This document shows, piece by piece, positions 47,594-56,973 of a stretch of DNA of 64,000 nucleotides. Every line of letters starts with the position of its first letter. Within the stretch, counting starts at the first letter, position 1. The position numbers and the translations under genes are program-made. The notes below the pieces were generated by a model. The model searched no databases, was not told where the DNA came from, and saw only the letters and a program-made list of their open reading frames with translations. Source of the DNA: Stenotrophomonas sp. VV52 (GTDB lineage Bacteria > Pseudomonadota > Gammaproteobacteria > Xanthomonadales > Xanthomonadaceae); contig NZ_PKQQ01000003.1 of assembly GCF_002893095.1 (NCBI RefSeq), positions 62,001-126,000 on the forward strand. The letters run 5' to 3'.

Positions 47594-48232
47594 ATGAACA
47601 ACACCCCCTACGACACGACCCGGCTGAGTGAGCTGGCCCAGGTGCTGATCGACAACATCCGCGAACTGGCCCAGGCCGGGTGGACCCCCGCGACCAGCAG
47701 CAACTTTTCGCACCGGCTGGACGACCAGCACGCCGCGATCACCGTCTCCGGCAAGGACAAGGGTCGCCTGATCGAAGACGACATCATGGTCGTCGACTTC
47801 GACGGGAAGGCCGTCGGCCGCCCCCTGCGTCCCTCCGCCGAAACCCTGCTGCATACCCAGCTGTACCGCCGCTTCCCCGAAATCGGCTGCGTCCTGCACA
47901 CCCACTCGCCCGTGCAGACCATCGCCTCGCGCCTGTATGCCGCCAACGGCCACATCCGGATCGAAGGCTACGAACTGTTGAAGGCCTTCCACGGCAACAC
48001 CACCCATGAAACCGCCGTCGAGATACCGGTGTTCCCCAACACCCAGGACATGGACGAACTCGCCGCCAAGGTCGAAGCCAGGCTCGACGAAGGCTGCATG
48101 TGGGGCTACCTGATCGACGGCCATGGCCTGTACGCCTGGGGCCGCGACATGGCCGAAGCCCGTCGCCACCTGGAAGCCTTCGAATTCCTCCTGCATTGCG
48201 AGCTCGAGCTGCGCAAGCTGCGCGGGCCCTGA
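47594..48232 (+). CDS. mtnB: Methylthioribulose-1-phosphate dehydratase
   Basis: A 212-aa class II aldolase-like zinc enzyme of methionine salvage. It dehydrates 5-methylthioribulose-1-phosphate. Visible are [36 protein letters not shown], and the zinc-binding HTHSPVQT with a later histidine in [10 protein letters not shown]. First gene of mtnB-mtnD-mtnC. No mtnA or mtnK is seen nearby. Confidence 0.95.
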   Translation: MNNTPYDTTRLSELAQVLIDNIRELAQAGWTPATSSNFSHRLDDQHAAITVSGKDKGRLIEDDIMVVDFDGKAVGRPLRPSAETLLHTQLYRRFPEIGCVLHTHSPVQTIASRLYAANGHIRIEGYELLKAFHGNTTHETAVEIPVFPNTQDMDELAAKVEARLDEGCMWGYLIDGHGLYAWGRDMAEARRHLEAFEFLLHCELELRKLRGP

Positions 48233-48250
48233 GCGTTCCAACCGTAAGGT

Positions 48251-48273
48251 TGCCGGCCAGCGGCCGGCACTAC
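48251..48273 (-). repeat. SMAG/REP-like palindrome inside the mtn operon
   Basis: TGCCGGCC-AGC-GGCCGGCA followed by CTAC, between mtnB and mtnD. It may separate or stabilise parts of the mRNA. Confidence 0.75.
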
Positions 48274-48308
48274 ACACTCTGTTTCCCCCACCAGTTCAAG
48301 CTGCCGCC

Positions 48309-48866
48309 ATGAGCCGACTGCGCATTTACGACGACCACGCCCCAGACGCCCCGCTGCTGGATACCCAGGACGGCGCGCTCATCGCTGCCGAACTGAAGAA
48401 GATCGGCGTCACCTTCGAGCGCTGGCAGGCCGCCCATGAAGTCGCTCCCGGCGCCAGCCAGGACGAGGTGTTCGCCGCCTACCGCAGCGACATCGACCGC
48501 CTGGTCGCCGAGCACGGCTTCAAAAGCGTCGACGTCGCCTCGATCGCCCCGGACAACCCCAACCGCGCCGAACTCCGCAGGAAGTTCCTCGACGAACACT
48601 TCCACAAGGAAGACGAAGTCCGCTTCTTCGTCGCCGGCTCCGGCCTGTTCACCCTGCACGTCGACGACAAGGTCTACGAGATCGAGTGCGTGAAGGACGA
48701 CCTGATCGCCGTGCCCGACGGCACCACCCATTGGTTCGACATGGGCGACGAACCCAGCTTCGTCGCGATCCGCTTCTTCACCGAACCGGACGGCTGGGTC
48801 GGGCACTTCACCGGCACCGACATCGCACAGAAATTCCCCCGTTACGTTCCGACCAAGGCGTCCTGA
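48309..48866 (+). CDS. mtnD: Acireductone dioxygenase
   Basis: A 185-aa cupin enzyme. The metal ligands are in [15 protein letters not shown] (two His and one Glu) and the fourth histidine in [10 protein letters not shown]. With Fe it converts acireductone to the 2-oxo precursor of methionine; with Ni it takes the off-pathway CO-forming route. The ATG at 48309 gives [12 protein letters not shown]. mtnC follows after three bases. Confidence 0.97.
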   Translation: MSRLRIYDDHAPDAPLLDTQDGALIAAELKKIGVTFERWQAAHEVAPGASQDEVFAAYRSDIDRLVAEHGFKSVDVASIAPDNPNRAELRRKFLDEHFHKEDEVRFFVAGSGLFTLHVDDKVYEIECVKDDLIAVPDGTTHWFDMGDEPSFVAIRFFTEPDGWVGHFTGTDIAQKFPRYVPTKAS

Positions 48867-48869
48867 TCC

Positions 48870-49568
48870 ATGCCCCACCCCACCGTCATCCTCACCGACA
48901 TCGAAGGCACCACCAGCAGCATCTCGTTCGTCAAGAACGTGCTGTTCCCGTATGCGCGCAAGGCCCTGCCGGCCTACGTCGCCGCGCACGGCCAGGAGCC
49001 GGAGGTGCGTCGCTGGCTGGATGCGGTGGCCGTGGAGATCGGCGGTGCCTGCCAGGACGCCCTGATCGTGGAAACCCTGCAGGGCTGGATCGACCAGGAC
49101 CGCAAGCACACCGCGCTGAAGGCGCTGCAGGGCATGATCTGGGAAGCCGGTTACCGCAACGGCGACTACAAGGCGCATTTCTACCCCGAAGTCGCCGCCG
49201 TGCTCGAAGGCTGGCACGCCGAAGGCAAGCCCCTGTACGTGTACTCCTCCGGCTCGGTCCCCGCCCAGAAGCAGTTCTTCGGCTTCAGCGAAGCCGGTGA
49301 CCTGACCCACCTGGTGTCCGGCTGGTTCGACACCGAGATCGGCGGCAAGCGCGACGCGGAGAGTTATCGCAACATCGTCAAGGCGATTGGCGTGCCCCCC
49401 GCGCAGATCGTGTTCCTGTCCGACGTGGTCGAAGAGCTGGACGCCGCGCGCGAAGCCGGGTTGCAGACGCGCCTGCTGGACCGCCTGGACGATTACCCGA
49501 TGCCGCGCACCGGGGACGCAACGCACGGGCATGACCGGGTCGAGAATTTCCAGCAGATCACGGTGTAA
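48870..49568 (+). CDS. mtnC: Acireductone synthase (enolase-phosphatase E1)
   Basis: A 232-aa HAD-family bifunctional enzyme that enolises and dephosphorylates the diketo intermediate to acireductone, the MtnD substrate. The nucleophile segment is [38 protein letters not shown] holds the motif II serine, and [15 protein letters not shown] and [17 protein letters not shown] motifs III and IV. Confidence 0.97.
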   Translation: MPHPTVILTDIEGTTSSISFVKNVLFPYARKALPAYVAAHGQEPEVRRWLDAVAVEIGGACQDALIVETLQGWIDQDRKHTALKALQGMIWEAGYRNGDYKAHFYPEVAAVLEGWHAEGKPLYVYSSGSVPAQKQFFGFSEAGDLTHLVSGWFDTEIGGKRDAESYRNIVKAIGVPPAQIVFLSDVVEELDAAREAGLQTRLLDRLDDYPMPRTGDATHGHDRVENFQQITV

Positions 49569-49582
49569 CCGGCCATTGCGTG

Positions 49583-49601
49583 GGACACGCATGGCGTGTC
49601 C
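49583..49601. repeat. REP-like palindrome
   Basis: GGACACGC-ATG-GCGTGTCC between the convergent mtnC and beta-mannosidase genes; the GTAG head is degenerate. Confidence 0.6.
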
Positions 49602-49623
49602 TCGCGGTAGCCGGCGCAGTCGA

Positions 49624-52248
49624 TTACCTTCCGACCGCGTCCACTACGGATCGAACCTGCAACGCGTCCTTCAACGCCTGCATGTCCGCATCCGCGCTGA
49701 CCCGCACGCATACCGCCTCACCCGGCACCAGGTCGAACGCATTGTCGTCCAAGGTGGCATCGAACCCCTCGAACGCCACCCACACGCCGCGTGCGAGCGT
49801 TGCCGAGCGCAGCTCCAGCACGGTGTCATCACCGTCCTGCAGCCACCGCGTCTCGATCTTCGCCTTCGGCAACCGCATGTCTTTCGCCGCCGCGAAATAG
49901 ACCACCTGCCGCGACAGCACCTGCGTACCCTTCAGCAGCTCCACCACTGCCACCGTCTGCATAGGATCGGCATTGCCCAGCAGCTGCGCATCGGCGAATC
50001 GCCCCACGTCCAGCGCCGACAGCGCCGGCACCACCACCGCGTGCTGCTGTTTCGAAAGCTGGCGCCCCTCCACATCCATCACCTGCAGCCGCCACTGCGC
50101 CTTCAACGGCTGCTGCAGGTCGTTGAGCAGGCTTACCCGGGTCACACCCTCGTCGCGCAACGCGGCCACCGCATGGTCGGCGAAGAACCGCTTCGCATGG
50201 AAATGCAGCGCCTTCCAGCGCCCCGCATGATCGATGCTCGACCACGACGCGCCCGGCCATACATCATTGAGCTGCCAGTACAGCGAACCCATCGTGTACG
50301 GACGCGAGGCCCGATGATGCAGCGCGGCCAGTTCGATGCCCTCGGCCTGCATCACCTGGCTCAGGTAGACGAAATCGGCGAAGTCGCGCGGCGTGCCGAA
50401 CTCGCGTTCGATGTACTGCAGCAGGCGCTGGTTGCCCTCGCCCGCCATGAACTTCTGGTGCGCACGCACGGTCGTGCTGTCCACCTGTCGCGCGCTTTCC
50501 GGAATGATGCCATCCAGCGTCCGCAGCACCGGCCACGCCTGCAGCCCGTACTCGGACATGAAACGCGGGGTTTCGCGCAGGTAGGCCTGCACCGGCAGCG
50601 CCGGATTGCCCCACACCTGCCAGTAGTGCTTGTCGCCCCGGGTCGAATCGTTGGCCACGGTATCCAGGTCGTTGCTCGGCGAGCTTGACCAGTACGGCAC
50701 GCCCAGCCCTTCCTCGTCCACCACCTGGCGCAGATCGTGGCCGAACAGGTCCACGTAGCCCTGCCACACCTTGGCTGCGAACACCGGATCGGCCGCCTTC
50801 ACGTCCTTGCCGTGGCCCCAGTCCTTCCACGCGGTTTCTTCTTCATTGTTGCCACACCACAACACCACGCTCGGATGGCGACGCAGGCGGCGCACGTTGT
50901 CGCGCGCCTCGGCCACCACGTTGGCGCGGAACGCCGGATCGTAGCCCGGCTGCATGCCGCCGCCGAACATGAAGTCCTGCCAGACCAGCAGCCCCAGCTC
51001 GTCGGCGATGTCGAAGAACGCATCGTCTTCGTAGTAGCCACCGCCCCAGTTGCGCAGCATGTTCATGTTGGCGTCGCGTGCGGCGGTCAGTTCGCGCCGG
51101 ATCCGTGCCGGATCGACCCGGGCCGGGAACATGTCGAACGGAATGACGTTGGCACCCTTGGCGAAGATCGGCACGCCATTGATGACGAAGGTGAAGCCCT
51201 GCCCGCCCTTGGCGTCCTCCTCGCGGCGCAGCTCGACCGTGCGCAGGCCGGTGCGGATGCTGCGCTCCACCGCGTCGGCCGTACCGCCATCCACGCGCGC
51301 GCGCACGGTGTAACGCGCCTGCTCGCCCTGCCCGACCGGCCACCAGCGGCGAGGCTTGGCCAGCGCAACCGGCACCGACACCACCTGTACGCCGGCACCC
51401 AGCGCCGCCGGCTGCGTCACCGTAGCCGCGACGCGGCCTTCCGGATCCAGCATCTCCACCTGCACCGTCGCCTGTCGTGCCGCAGCGGCTTCCACCTCGA
51501 CCTGGACCTGCAGCGCAGCGCGCTGTGCGTCGAGTGCCGTGGTCTGCACCGCCACATCAGTGATCCGCTGCACGTTCCAGCTTTCAAGCCGCACCGGCCG
51601 CCAGATGCCAGCGGTGACATAGCGCGGGCCCCAGTCCCAACCGAAGTGGTAACCGGGCTTGCGTACGAAATTGCCGACCATCGCATCGCGCGGTTCATCG
51701 CCGTACGGCGACGGGTAGTTGCCTGCAATCTTGTGCGGCATCGCCTGCACGCCCGGCAGCAGCGTGGTGATCGGCGAGCGGATCACCACGCGCAGTTCGT
51801 TGCCGCGGGCACGCAGCTGGCCCGCAACAGACGCCCGCCAGGTACGGTGGCTGTTGTCGGCACGCAACAGCGGCCGGCCGTTGAGACTGACATCAGCAAA
51901 GGTGTCCAACCCTTCGAATACCAGTTCGGCATGCGCGCGCGCCAGGGTGGCGGCATCCACATCGAACCGGGCCTGGTACTCCCAGTCTGCCAGCCCGATC
52001 CACTGCAGGGCCGCTTCCGGCGCACCGGCGTACGGGTCGGGAATGAGCTGCGCGGCCAGCAGGTCGGTATGCACCGAACCGGGCACGGAGGCGGCTCGCC
52101 AGTCGGCCGCCTCCGGATGCGCCTTCAACTGCGCATTGCCGGGCAGCAGCCGGAACGACCACTGCGCCTGCAACGGCGCGGCGGCAGTGGGGAGCGCATG
52201 AAGCGCAAGCAGCAGAACAAGACCCGACACCCACGCCCACTGCTTCAT
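49624..52248 (-). CDS. GH2 beta-mannosidase, exported
   Basis: An 874-aa glycoside hydrolase family 2 enzyme with a signal peptide (MKQWAWVSGLVLLLALHALPTAAA). N-terminal jelly-roll (WEYQARFDVD, LVFEGLDTFADVSLNGRPLL), Ig-like domains, and a TIM barrel with the acid/base Glu in WCGNNEEETAWKDWG (about 467) and the nucleophile in MSEYGLQAWP (about 565). FHFGWDWGPRYVTAGIWRPV-like substrate residues (GYHFGWDWGPRY) are typical of beta-mannosidases. It removes terminal beta-mannose, such as the core mannose of N-glycans or mannan oligomers, in the periplasm. Last gene of the operon. Confidence 0.93.
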   Translation of the reverse strand: MKQWAWVSGLVLLLALHALPTAAAPLQAQWSFRLLPGNAQLKAHPEAADWRAASVPGSVHTDLLAAQLIPDPYAGAPEAALQWIGLADWEYQARFDVDAATLARAHAELVFEGLDTFADVSLNGRPLLRADNSHRTWRASVAGQLRARGNELRVVIRSPITTLLPGVQAMPHKIAGNYPSPYGDEPRDAMVGNFVRKPGYHFGWDWGPRYVTAGIWRPVRLESWNVQRITDVAVQTTALDAQRAALQVQVEVEAAAARQATVQVEMLDPEGRVAATVTQPAALGAGVQVVSVPVALAKPRRWWPVGQGEQARYTVRARVDGGTADAVERSIRTGLRTVELRREEDAKGGQGFTFVINGVPIFAKGANVIPFDMFPARVDPARIRRELTAARDANMNMLRNWGGGYYEDDAFFDIADELGLLVWQDFMFGGGMQPGYDPAFRANVVAEARDNVRRLRRHPSVVLWCGNNEEETAWKDWGHGKDVKAADPVFAAKVWQGYVDLFGHDLRQVVDEEGLGVPYWSSSPSNDLDTVANDSTRGDKHYWQVWGNPALPVQAYLRETPRFMSEYGLQAWPVLRTLDGIIPESARQVDSTTVRAHQKFMAGEGNQRLLQYIEREFGTPRDFADFVYLSQVMQAEGIELAALHHRASRPYTMGSLYWQLNDVWPGASWSSIDHAGRWKALHFHAKRFFADHAVAALRDEGVTRVSLLNDLQQPLKAQWRLQVMDVEGRQLSKQQHAVVVPALSALDVGRFADAQLLGNADPMQTVAVVELLKGTQVLSRQVVYFAAAKDMRLPKAKIETRWLQDGDDTVLELRSATLARGVWVAFEGFDATLDDNAFDLVPGEAVCVRVSADADMQALKDALQVRSVVDAVGR

Positions 52249-52281
52249 GCACTCACCCCGTTGTTGCCACTCGAATCGAAC

Positions 52282-53475
52282 TCAGCGCACCACGTTGAGC
52301 ACTTCGTAACACGCGCCCATGGTGTGGTAATCGGTCTTGCCCGCCGGGCTCTTCTCGTCGCTGTACTTGCGGTTCTGCACGTCCAGGATGCGGAACCAGG
52401 CACCGTACTGATGGTCGATCATGTGCGCCCACGAGTACGCCCACAGGCGGTCGTACCATTCCCAGTACATGGCCTCGCCAGTACGCGCGGCCAGCAACGC
52501 AGCAGTCGCCAGCGACTCGGCCTGCACCCAGAAGTACTTGTCGTTGTCGCACACGGTGCCATCGGGCGCGAACCCATAGACCAACCCACCGTTCACGTCA
52601 TCCCAACTGTGTGCCACGGCCGTGTCGAACAGCGAACGCGCGGTCGGTACCAGCCAGTCGGCCTGCACGTGGCGGTCCAGGATCAGCAGCAGCTTGGCCC
52701 ATTCGGTCTGGTGCCCCGGCTGGAAGCCCCACGGACGGAACAGGTGCTTGGGGTTGTCGAGGTTGTAGTTCCAGTCGATCTGCCAGTTGCGGTCGTAGTG
52801 TTCCCAGACCAGCCCCTCGCCCTGCGCCGCCTGGCGACGGGTCATGTGGTCGGCAAGCAGCAGGGCGCGGTCGCGGTAGCGCGCTTCGCCGCTGGCCTCG
52901 AACGCAGCCAGCATCGCCTCGCACATGTGCATGTTGGCGTTCTGGCCCCGGTAGTCGCTGAAGTTCCAGTCGGCGTCGGCCTCGTCCTTGTACAGGCCGA
53001 ATTCCGGCTCCCAGAAGTGGGTTTCCAGCAGGTTCCAGGTCTCGTCCATCCAGCCGCGCGCGGCTTCGATGCCCGCCTTCAGCGCACAGCTGTAGGCCAG
53101 CAGCACGAACGCCACGCCGTAACAGTGGTTGGTGGCATCTTCAACGACGCCATCGCGCAGCGTCCAGGCATAGCCGCCCGTTACCGGATTGCGGTGTACG
53201 TCGCGCAGGAAACGGATCCCGTGCTTCACTGCTTCAAGGTCTTCTGGCTTGCCGAACTCGCGATAAGCCATCGCATGGTTGAACACGAAACGGGTACTGC
53301 TCACCAGGTGGCGGTGGCTGCTGTCGTACACGCTGCCATCGTCACGGTAATAGTGGAAGAAGCCGCCGTTCGGGTCGATCTCGTTCGGCTGGTAGAACGC
53401 CATGCTCTGCGCGATATGCGCGCGCAGGAAGTCGGGCGAACGGAAATCGGGCTGGGCGGGAACGGCGGTGGTCAT
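52282..53475 (-). CDS. AGE-family sugar epimerase/isomerase, probably mannose isomerase
   Basis: A 397-aa (alpha/alpha)6-barrel protein of the N-acylglucosamine 2-epimerase family. Visible are STRFVFNHAMAYREFGKPED, HCYGVAFVLLAYSCALKAG, QNANMHMCEAMLAAFEASGE (catalytic His region), FQPGHQTEWAKLLLILDRH and KSPAGKTDYHTMGACYEVL. Members are epimerases or aldose-ketose isomerases such as D-mannose isomerase. Between a fructokinase and a beta-mannosidase, conversion of mannose to fructose is the best reading. Its start overlaps the fructokinase stop (ATGA). Confidence 0.85.
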   Translation of the reverse strand: MTTAVPAQPDFRSPDFLRAHIAQSMAFYQPNEIDPNGGFFHYYRDDGSVYDSSHRHLVSSTRFVFNHAMAYREFGKPEDLEAVKHGIRFLRDVHRNPVTGGYAWTLRDGVVEDATNHCYGVAFVLLAYSCALKAGIEAARGWMDETWNLLETHFWEPEFGLYKDEADADWNFSDYRGQNANMHMCEAMLAAFEASGEARYRDRALLLADHMTRRQAAQGEGLVWEHYDRNWQIDWNYNLDNPKHLFRPWGFQPGHQTEWAKLLLILDRHVQADWLVPTARSLFDTAVAHSWDDVNGGLVYGFAPDGTVCDNDKYFWVQAESLATAALLAARTGEAMYWEWYDRLWAYSWAHMIDHQYGAWFRILDVQNRKYSDEKSPAGKTDYHTMGACYEVLNVVR

Positions 53476-54470
53476 GCGGGAATTTCCTGTTGTTGCTGCA
53501 GCAGTTGCTGGACATCGGCCAGGCTCGGCATCGCGGCGAACGCACCCTTGCGGGTCACCGCCAGCGCGCCGACCGCGGCACCGAAACGAATGGCATCCTT
53601 CAGGGCGGCCGGATCGGCACAGAAACCGGCGAAGGCCGGACCGTCGGCGCCGCGCTCGCCAAGGGCGAACAGCAGCCCGCCCACGAACGCATCACCGGCT
53701 GCAGTGGTGTCCACGGTAGGCACCTGGAAGCCGGTGACCACGCCATTGCCATGCCGGGTGTGCCAGCGCATCGGTGCGGCACCGTCGGTGACCACCACGG
53801 CGTGCGCGTTGGCGGCCAGCAGGCGCTGGATGACCACGCTACCCCCGTCGGCGCCCAGCGGCGAGGCCAGGAAATCCAGTTCCTCCCGCGAGAGCTTGAC
53901 CAGGTCGGCCAGCACCAGCGCCTGCCACAGCGTGTCGGTCGGGTCGACCTCGGCCGGCCACAGTGCAGGACGCAGGTTGAGGTCGATGCTGACCATCGCA
54001 CCGGCGGCACGCGCACGCTGCATGCCCTCCAGCGTGGCCTGGGCGATGGCGCCCTCGGTCAGGCTGTTGGAGCACACGTGGAAGCTGCGGGTGCCCTCGA
54101 AGCAGGCCGGGCTGAAATGCTCGGCGCGGAACAGCAGGTCCGCCGCCGGCGGCCGGTAGAAGCTGAAACTACGCTCGCCATGCGCGTCCAGTGCCACGAA
54201 CGCCAGCGCGGTCTTGGCCGCGTCGGTGCGCACGATGCAGTCGGTGGCGACCCCGGCGCTGGCAAGGCTGTCGGCGAGGAAGTCGCCGAACATGTCCTGG
54301 CCGAGCATGCCGGCGAAATGGGTGTCGGCGCCGAGGCGCGCTGCGGCCACCGCAACGTTGGCCGGCGCGCCGCCGGCGTACTGCAGGAACGCACGCGGGG
54401 TGTCCGGAGTGGCCGGCGGCTGTGCAAGTAGATCGATCAAAATTTCGCCGAAACAAACAATCTTGGTCAT
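53472..54470 (-). CDS. Fructokinase, PfkB family
   Basis: A 332-aa PfkB/ribokinase-family kinase. N-terminal KIVCFGEILIDLLAQ, substrate motif QYAGGAPANVAVAAARLG, and the anion-hole/catalytic signature TVDTTAAGDAFVGGLLFAL with the base Asp. It phosphorylates fructose to fructose-6-phosphate with ATP. The ATG at 54470 is seven bases after the MFS stop and opens into MTKIVCFGEILID; the longer upstream frame overlaps the transporter. In this operon it would trap fructose made from mannose. Confidence 0.93.
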   Translation of the reverse strand: MTKIVCFGEILIDLLAQPPATPDTPRAFLQYAGGAPANVAVAAARLGADTHFAGMLGQDMFGDFLADSLASAGVATDCIVRTDAAKTALAFVALDAHGERSFSFYRPPAADLLFRAEHFSPACFEGTRSFHVCSNSLTEGAIAQATLEGMQRARAAGAMVSIDLNLRPALWPAEVDPTDTLWQALVLADLVKLSREELDFLASPLGADGGSVVIQRLLAANAHAVVVTDGAAPMRWHTRHGNGVVTGFQVPTVDTTAAGDAFVGGLLFALGERGADGPAFAGFCADPAALKDAIRFGAAVGALAVTRKGAFAAMPSLADVQQLLQQQQEIPA

Positions 54471-54477
54471 GACGCGC

Positions 54478-55788
54478 TCAGCCCCCCTGGCTGAAACCGG
54501 CACGCGGGCGCGAGCCCCACATGCCATAGAAGAGGATGTAGCCGTAGCACAGCAACGGCAGGATGAAAGACAGGTGCAGGCCGATGCGGTCGGCCAGCAG
54601 GCCCTGCAGGAACGGAATGATCGCGCCACCGACGATGGCCATGATCAGCAGGCTCGAGGCCTTGTTGGTCAGCGGACCCAGGCGCTCGATGCTGAGCGCG
54701 AAGATGGTCGGGAACATGATCGAATTGAACAGGCCGATCGCCACCACCGAGTACATCGCCACGTGCCCTTCGGTCGCCATGGTGAGTGCCAGCAGCAGCG
54801 CATTGGCCCCGGCGAAGAGGGTGAGCAGGATGCGCGGCGAGAACCGGGTCATGATCGCCGAGCCGGCGAAGCGGCCGACCATCGCCATGGTCCAGTACGC
54901 CGACACGTAACCGGTCGCCTGCTGTTCGGTGAGTCCACCGATGTTCGGCATGGACAGGTAATTGACCAGGAAACTGCCGATCGACACTTCCGCGCCGACA
55001 TAGAAGAAGATGCCGAGCACGCCGAACAGCACGTGGCGATGGCGCAGCGCATCCATCAGGGTGTGGCTGCCGGTGTCGGCCTGCTCGGTGGTCTCGTTCA
55101 GTGCCGGCAGGCGGAACAGGTAGACGAACACGGCCAGCAGCGCCAGCGCGATCGCCAGGCCAACGTACGGGCCCTGCACCGCCTGTGCTTCCTGGGTGCG
55201 GTAGGCCAGCTGTTCAGCGGCGCCCAGCGCGGCCAGTTCGTCGGCGCTCTTGACCGTGTTGCCCAGGATCAGCAGCCCACCGAAGATCGGCGCGATCGCC
55301 GTGCCGAGCGAGTTCAGTGCCTGCGCCAGGGTCAGCCGGCTCGAGGCGGTCTGTTCCGGGCCCAGCAATGCCACGTACGGGTTGGCCGCCACCTGCAGCA
55401 CGGTAATGCCGGTGGCCAGTACGAACAGCGCACCGAGGAAGGCTTCATACACGCGCAGTTCGGCGGCCGGCCAGAAGCCCAGCGCACCGACCGCGGCAAT
55501 GGCCAGGCCGGCCACGATGCCCTTCTTGTAGCCCAGGTGCGCGACCAGCCGGCCGGCCGGCAGCGACATCAGGAAGTACGCGCCGAAGAAGGTGAACTGG
55601 ACCAGCATCGCCTTGGCGTAGTTCAGCTCGAACACCGCCTTCAGGTGCGGAATCAGGATGTCGTTGAGGCAGGTCAGGAAGCCCCACATGAAGAAGATCG
55701 TGGTGGCGACCGCCAACGCCATGCGCGTGTTGACCACGGGTGCGGTGGAAGACGAGGTGGGCAGGCGTGGCGTTGGAGAAATGGGCAT
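54478..55788 (-). CDS. Sugar MFS transporter, FucP/GluP family
   Basis: A 436-aa, 12-helix inner-membrane carrier. TM1 FFMWGFLTCLNDILIPHLKAVF, AYFLMSLPAGRLVAHLGYKKG and VLQVAANPYVALLGPEQTASSRLTLAQALNSLGT are the signatures of the fucose/glucose/galactose-proton symporter family. It presumably brings in mannose released in the periplasm. It is followed after seven bases by fructokinase and preceded by lacI. Confidence 0.93.
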   Translation of the reverse strand: MPISPTPRLPTSSSTAPVVNTRMALAVATTIFFMWGFLTCLNDILIPHLKAVFELNYAKAMLVQFTFFGAYFLMSLPAGRLVAHLGYKKGIVAGLAIAAVGALGFWPAAELRVYEAFLGALFVLATGITVLQVAANPYVALLGPEQTASSRLTLAQALNSLGTAIAPIFGGLLILGNTVKSADELAALGAAEQLAYRTQEAQAVQGPYVGLAIALALLAVFVYLFRLPALNETTEQADTGSHTLMDALRHRHVLFGVLGIFFYVGAEVSIGSFLVNYLSMPNIGGLTEQQATGYVSAYWTMAMVGRFAGSAIMTRFSPRILLTLFAGANALLLALTMATEGHVAMYSVVAIGLFNSIMFPTIFALSIERLGPLTNKASSLLIMAIVGGAIIPFLQGLLADRIGLHLSFILPLLCYGYILFYGMWGSRPRAGFSQGG

Positions 55789-55832
55789 GCGGTACGCGCC
55801 TCATTGCGCGGGCGGGTGAAAGGGAGTCGAAA

Positions 55833-56903
55833 TCAGCCTACGGCGGGGCCGCTGCTGTCACGGATACGGAGCTGTACCGGCGCCACGGTGCGGCGCGGTG
55901 CGGCGGTGGGATCGTCCAGGCGTTGCAGCAGCAGTTCGGCCGCTTGGCGGCCGCGCTCGCGGGGGTTCACGGTGAGCGTGGTCAGCGGCGGCATCGCCAC
56001 CGCTGCTTCGGAAATGTCATCGAAACCGGTCACCGCGAAATCGCGGCCCGGTTGCACGCCGCGCGAGGCCAGGCCCAGCATCAGGCCGAGCGCTACCGTG
56101 TCGTTGTAGCAGACTGCAGCGGTGGGCACTTCGCCGGCGAACAGTTCGCCCGAACGCGCGGCGGCTTCAAGACGGTTGGGCGCTGATTCGATCAGCCAGT
56201 CCGGCTGCACCTTCAGCCCTGCCTCGGCCAGCGCCTGCGCGTAGCCGGTGCGGCGCTGGTGGCAGGAACTGGAATCGGCATGACCACCGAAGAACGCGAT
56301 GCGCTGGTGGCCACGCTCGATCAGGTGGCGGGTCGCCAGGTAGGCGCCCTGCTGGTTGTCCAGGGTGAGGAAATCCCAATCGCCGCCGTTGAGTTCGCGG
56401 TTGAACAGCAGCACGTTGGCATTGAAACCCAGTGCCTGGCGTACTTCGGTGGCGTCGCTGCCTTCGGCCGGCGACAGGATCAGCCCGGCTGGTGTGTGTT
56501 CCATCAGGGTGGTCAGCACCGCCTGCTGCCGCTCGGGCGACTCGCCGGTGCTGCCGAGCAGGGTCACGTAGCCCTTCGCGCCCAGCGCCTCGTCGACGCC
56601 GGAAGCGAATTCGGCGAAGAACGGGTTGGACAGATCGTTGATCACCAGCGCCACGCTGGTCGAGGTGCGGCGGCGCAGGTTGGCCGCGCCCCGGTTGTAC
56701 ACATAGCGCTGCCGGCGCAGTTCGGCCTCCACCCGCGCACGGGTGTCGACATTGACCAGCGGGCTGCCCCGCAGCACCAGCGACACCGTAGCGCGCGACA
56801 CGCCGATGGCATCGGCGATGTCGGTCACGGTGACCGCACGTGCGCCGCCGGCACGGGGCGTGCTGGCGCGGGTTCCCTTGGCAGCGGAAGTGTCCTTTTT
56901 CAT
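55833..56903 (-). CDS. LacI-family transcriptional regulator of the mannoside locus
   Basis: A 356-aa repressor. After a basic Ala-rich extension (about 1-23), the LacI helix-turn-helix reads VTVTDIADAIGVSRATVSLVLRG, then the hinge VYNRGAANLRRRTSTSVALV and a periplasmic-binding-protein-like effector domain (INDLSNPFFAEFASGVDEAL, VTGFDDISEAAVAMPPLTTL). The ATG at 56903 is 70 bases after the GH92 gene. It lies inside the operon it probably controls; likely operators are the TTTAGATCGATYYAA palindromes at 59452-59820. The inducer is probably mannose or a derivative. Confidence 0.93.
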   Translation of the reverse strand: MKKDTSAAKGTRASTPRAGGARAVTVTDIADAIGVSRATVSLVLRGSPLVNVDTRARVEAELRRQRYVYNRGAANLRRRTSTSVALVINDLSNPFFAEFASGVDEALGAKGYVTLLGSTGESPERQQAVLTTLMEHTPAGLILSPAEGSDATEVRQALGFNANVLLFNRELNGGDWDFLTLDNQQGAYLATRHLIERGHQRIAFFGGHADSSSCHQRRTGYAQALAEAGLKVQPDWLIESAPNRLEAAARSGELFAGEVPTAAVCYNDTVALGLMLGLASRGVQPGRDFAVTGFDDISEAAVAMPPLTTLTVNPRERGRQAAELLLQRLDDPTAAPRRTVAPVQLRIRDSSGPAVG

Positions 56904-56973
56904 CGGGGCGTCGGTCGGGTCATGGTGCTGCAAGCCTAAACGATCGCATCGGCCAGCGGACCGGGACGGCGGC

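Noticed and set aside
54426..54443. AAGTAGATCGATCAAAATT as a further LacI operator
   Set aside because: It lies inside the fructokinase coding sequence and encodes the family-conserved ILIDLL; the match is explained by coding constraint.
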